64,000 bases of DNA from positions 5,768,565-5,832,564 of the forward strand of contig CM022671.1 in NCBI GenBank assembly GCA_012295275.1, given 5' to 3'. This DNA is from Chrysomallon squamiferum (taxonomy: Eukaryota > Mollusca > Gastropoda > Neomphalida > Peltospiridae). Below are positions 62,341-64,000 of this stretch, one piece after another. Position 1 is the stretch's first letter; each line of letters begins with the position of its first letter. Under the pieces are notes generated by a model. It was given only the letters and a program-made list of their open reading frames with translations. It searched no databases and was not told the DNA's origin. The translations under genes were made by a program, and so were the position numbers.

Positions 62341-64000
62341 TTATGGCTACAAGTATTATCTTTATTCTATAAACATTACTATGTTTAAATATATTTTTTC
62401 AGAACGATTATGCGAATCGTTACGATGATTCTCAGAGAACTGTGTTGTCTCTGAAGAGTCGTTTAGAAGAACTACACTCCTATGCCAAGGAAAGAGACCA
62501 GATGATAGAAGAACTGGAAATCAGACTGAAAGAACAGAATATGTCTCTTCAAAACGCTTACAAGGTTCTTTCTTGAAAAATATAAATTTTGTAGAGGGTT
62601 ATTAATGTAGCAGAGAGGATTCATTTCATTTTGAAATTGTGCAGAGAGATATAAATGAAAAACTGTAGATTTATTTCAGTTACAAATATGTGTCTGAAGT
62701 ATTTTTTACTGGTTTATGTTAATTAAGCTTATTTTTTTTTCAACTTAATTTGTGTAAGAAAGTTTATATATTTAGTGGCATATGGTACACACAACACACA
62801 TGCTGATACACACACACACATACATAAACATTTGTAGAAATACAATTACAAGATATGCATCCATGTAGACAAATGTTCGATAATTATCAGTTATCAATTT
62901 CAAACTGATGACAATTAAACTTAAAAAATAAACTGTATTCCAACATTTTTCTTAATATGTATAATTTTTTATCTTCAGAAAATAGATGAAATGACAGAGA
63001 ACAACAGAAGAGATAAAACTACATTGCAGAAGGTAAAAAGTAAATTTATTTTTATTTTGCTTGTCCTCAGTTTTACCTAACTAAAATTTAAATTTCCCAT
63101 TTGTTTATTTTGTTATTAGACTTTGTACAGTCATTGCATTAGAAACATTAGTTAACTTAAATGTTATTAACATTAATATTACTAAATCATTACAATTAAT
63201 ATATTTATTTTTTGTTACTATAGATATTGGAAAAATATGAAGGTTTAGAAAAAGAATATCACATTGTAAAAGTAAGTAAATATTTTTTCTCTTCTGTTCT
63301 GTACCAGCTGTTGTTTTCATTTTGATAAAATCAAAATATATCTTCCTTAATTTATATTTCACTTTATCAAATAGAACTAATATAAATAAGTGCAATTAAA
63401 TCAAGTATAAAACTAATTTTTTTTAGCTGAATTAATGATTAATGGTGAACATCTTGAAATATTTTAATATTAACAGGTTTTGAATTTTTAGCAAGGTTTT
63501 TATTTTTTATTTTTTTGTTTTAATGCATAATATTTTTTTTTTTTTAAATTATAATTAGTGATATTTATTTATATATTTAATTTTTTTAATTATTTAGTTT
63601 TTTTTAATTATTCAATTATTTAGATTATTTATTTTAATTATTTATATTTCATTCATTCATTTAATATCTATTATTATTATTTTTTTATTTACTAGATTTA
63701 TTTATTTATTTATTTATCATGATAAATATATAAAATAATAAAGTCTGTGTAACTTCAAGGTTTTATCTTATCTATTAGCAGCTAGAAATATTTTATTTCC
63801 ACCTTCCCATAGACAGCCACAGTTCAGAAAAATGCCATTACTGTTTGTCTCTTTGTGTTTCTCTAGTAGTTACTTTTGTCAGTATTAAAACAGACATTTT
63901 GTTTTTCTAACAGGACTCTGCCAGACAAACAGAAGAGAAGTATTACAATGCTAAACAGGAAGTGGTAGACTTAAACAAGTCAGTTGTATTTATTTTCAAA
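55250..64000 (+). CDS. MPHOSPH9: MPHOSPH9-like centrosomal coiled-coil protein (partial)
   Basis: Ten coding exons are visible: 55250-57181, 58221-58450, 59999-60299, 60704-60867, 61372-61572, 62025-62073, 62403-62564, 62979-63032, 63224-63271 and 63914 to about 63978. All phases agree; the gene runs off the right edge. The first coding exon encodes 644 residues, rich in Glu, Asp, Ser and Lys and probably disordered. The next begins MSWLQMFKILEKQHRKELQS, a coiled coil. Ser/Pro/Arg-rich segments follow (RTPSPTRGY, KSPQRSPPRTS), then long coiled coil (SSKLREKHIRAMSDLRSYYE, EIQDLRD). This block and the head-to-head MTRFR neighbour identify MPHOSPH9, which in vertebrates acts at the mother centriole with CP110/CEP97 and KIF24 to restrain cilium assembly. 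The start is the first ATG after a TTTTCAG acceptor; a 5' non-coding exon ends at 54470. The identity rests on recalled similarity and synteny. Confidence 0.8.
57182..58220. other. Intron 2 of MPHOSPH9
   Basis: AT-rich; no coding signal. The reading frame of the preceding exon runs 15 residues past the true donor (CAG before GTTTGT) before a stop. Confidence 0.6.
58451..59815 (+). repeat. About 47-bp minisatellite of exon end plus splice donor (MPHOSPH9)
   Basis: About 29 units, mostly 47 bp with some shortened. Each contains AATGTTTACACCACTGGTAA, then CAGACACCATGGTTACAG, then GTTAGTATT. The first unit overlaps the true end of the exon (last 38 bases) and its donor at 58450/58451. Most units keep a GTTAGT, GTCAGT or GTTACT donor-like sequence. 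The unit is not a multiple of three, and the exon frame meets TAG in the second unit. The array fills almost the whole intron up to the next acceptor at 59998. Confidence 0.92.
60412..60470. repeat. (CA)n then (GA)n microsatellite
   Basis: A dinucleotide run in the intron after 60299 of MPHOSPH9. Confidence 0.9.
60868..61200. repeat. (TTTA)n-rich intron sequence
   Basis: Interrupted TTTA/TTTAT repeat that fills most of the intron between 60867 and 61372. A similar tract lies at 61900-62010, before the small exon at 62025. Confidence 0.85.
62143..62345. repeat. (ATT)n/(ATC)n trinucleotide block
   Basis: Intronic; produces an Asn/Asp-rich spurious minus-strand frame. Confidence 0.85.

Overview
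The window is AT-rich animal nuclear DNA, dense in microsatellites, with short exons, GT-AG introns and metazoan genes. A galaxin-like di-cysteine peptide, BIR-BIR-UBA-RING apoptosis inhibitors and many secreted single-copy-like peptides suggest a lophotrochozoan, most likely a mollusc. That placement is inference; there is no species marker. All gene models were spliced by eye: every junction was checked for donor and acceptor, phase and exon length, but no alignment or expression data were available.

Region 1 (1-15.6 kb, + strand). A tandem duplication of about 5 kb carries two nearly identical inhibitor-of-apoptosis genes (coding 1167-3054 and 9045-10927). Each has its own TATA-box promoter, non-coding first exon and 3'UTR minisatellite. 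Between them lies a decayed pogo/Tigger-like transposase relict (about 7.1-8.04 kb). Copy B has gained insertions of about 0.5 kb and 2 kb.

Region 2 (16.2-39.1 kb, - strand). A cluster of secreted-protein genes: a galaxin-like peptide (16.3-17.7 kb), then four genes called here W (21.6-24.6 kb), Y (25.5-28.3 kb), Z (31.3-34.5 kb) and P (36.2-39.1 kb). W, Y and Z share an unrecognised helical domain followed by a small exon and a tiny last exon, in the same intron phases. P shares the terminal exon pattern. The N-terminal bodies differ completely: none (W), lysine-rich helical (Y), mucin-like Ser/Thr repeats (Z), and a dibasic-cleaved multi-peptide precursor with amidation-type sites (P). This family is my best candidate for an undescribed system.

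Region 3 (42.0-64.0 kb). Housekeeping genes: RAD51D (+, recombination repair; nine exons, one apparent GC-AG intron), NUDT6 (-, Nudix hydrolase; seven exons), MTRFR/C12orf65 (-, mitochondrial ribosome rescue; three exons) and MPHOSPH9 (+, centrosomal coiled-coil protein; runs off the right edge). MTRFR and MPHOSPH9 are head to head over a short shared promoter, as in human.

A recurring oddity is that two unrelated genes, Z and MPHOSPH9, each have a minisatellite just after an exon whose unit is the end of that exon plus its 5' splice site, so decoy splice donors lie in tandem.
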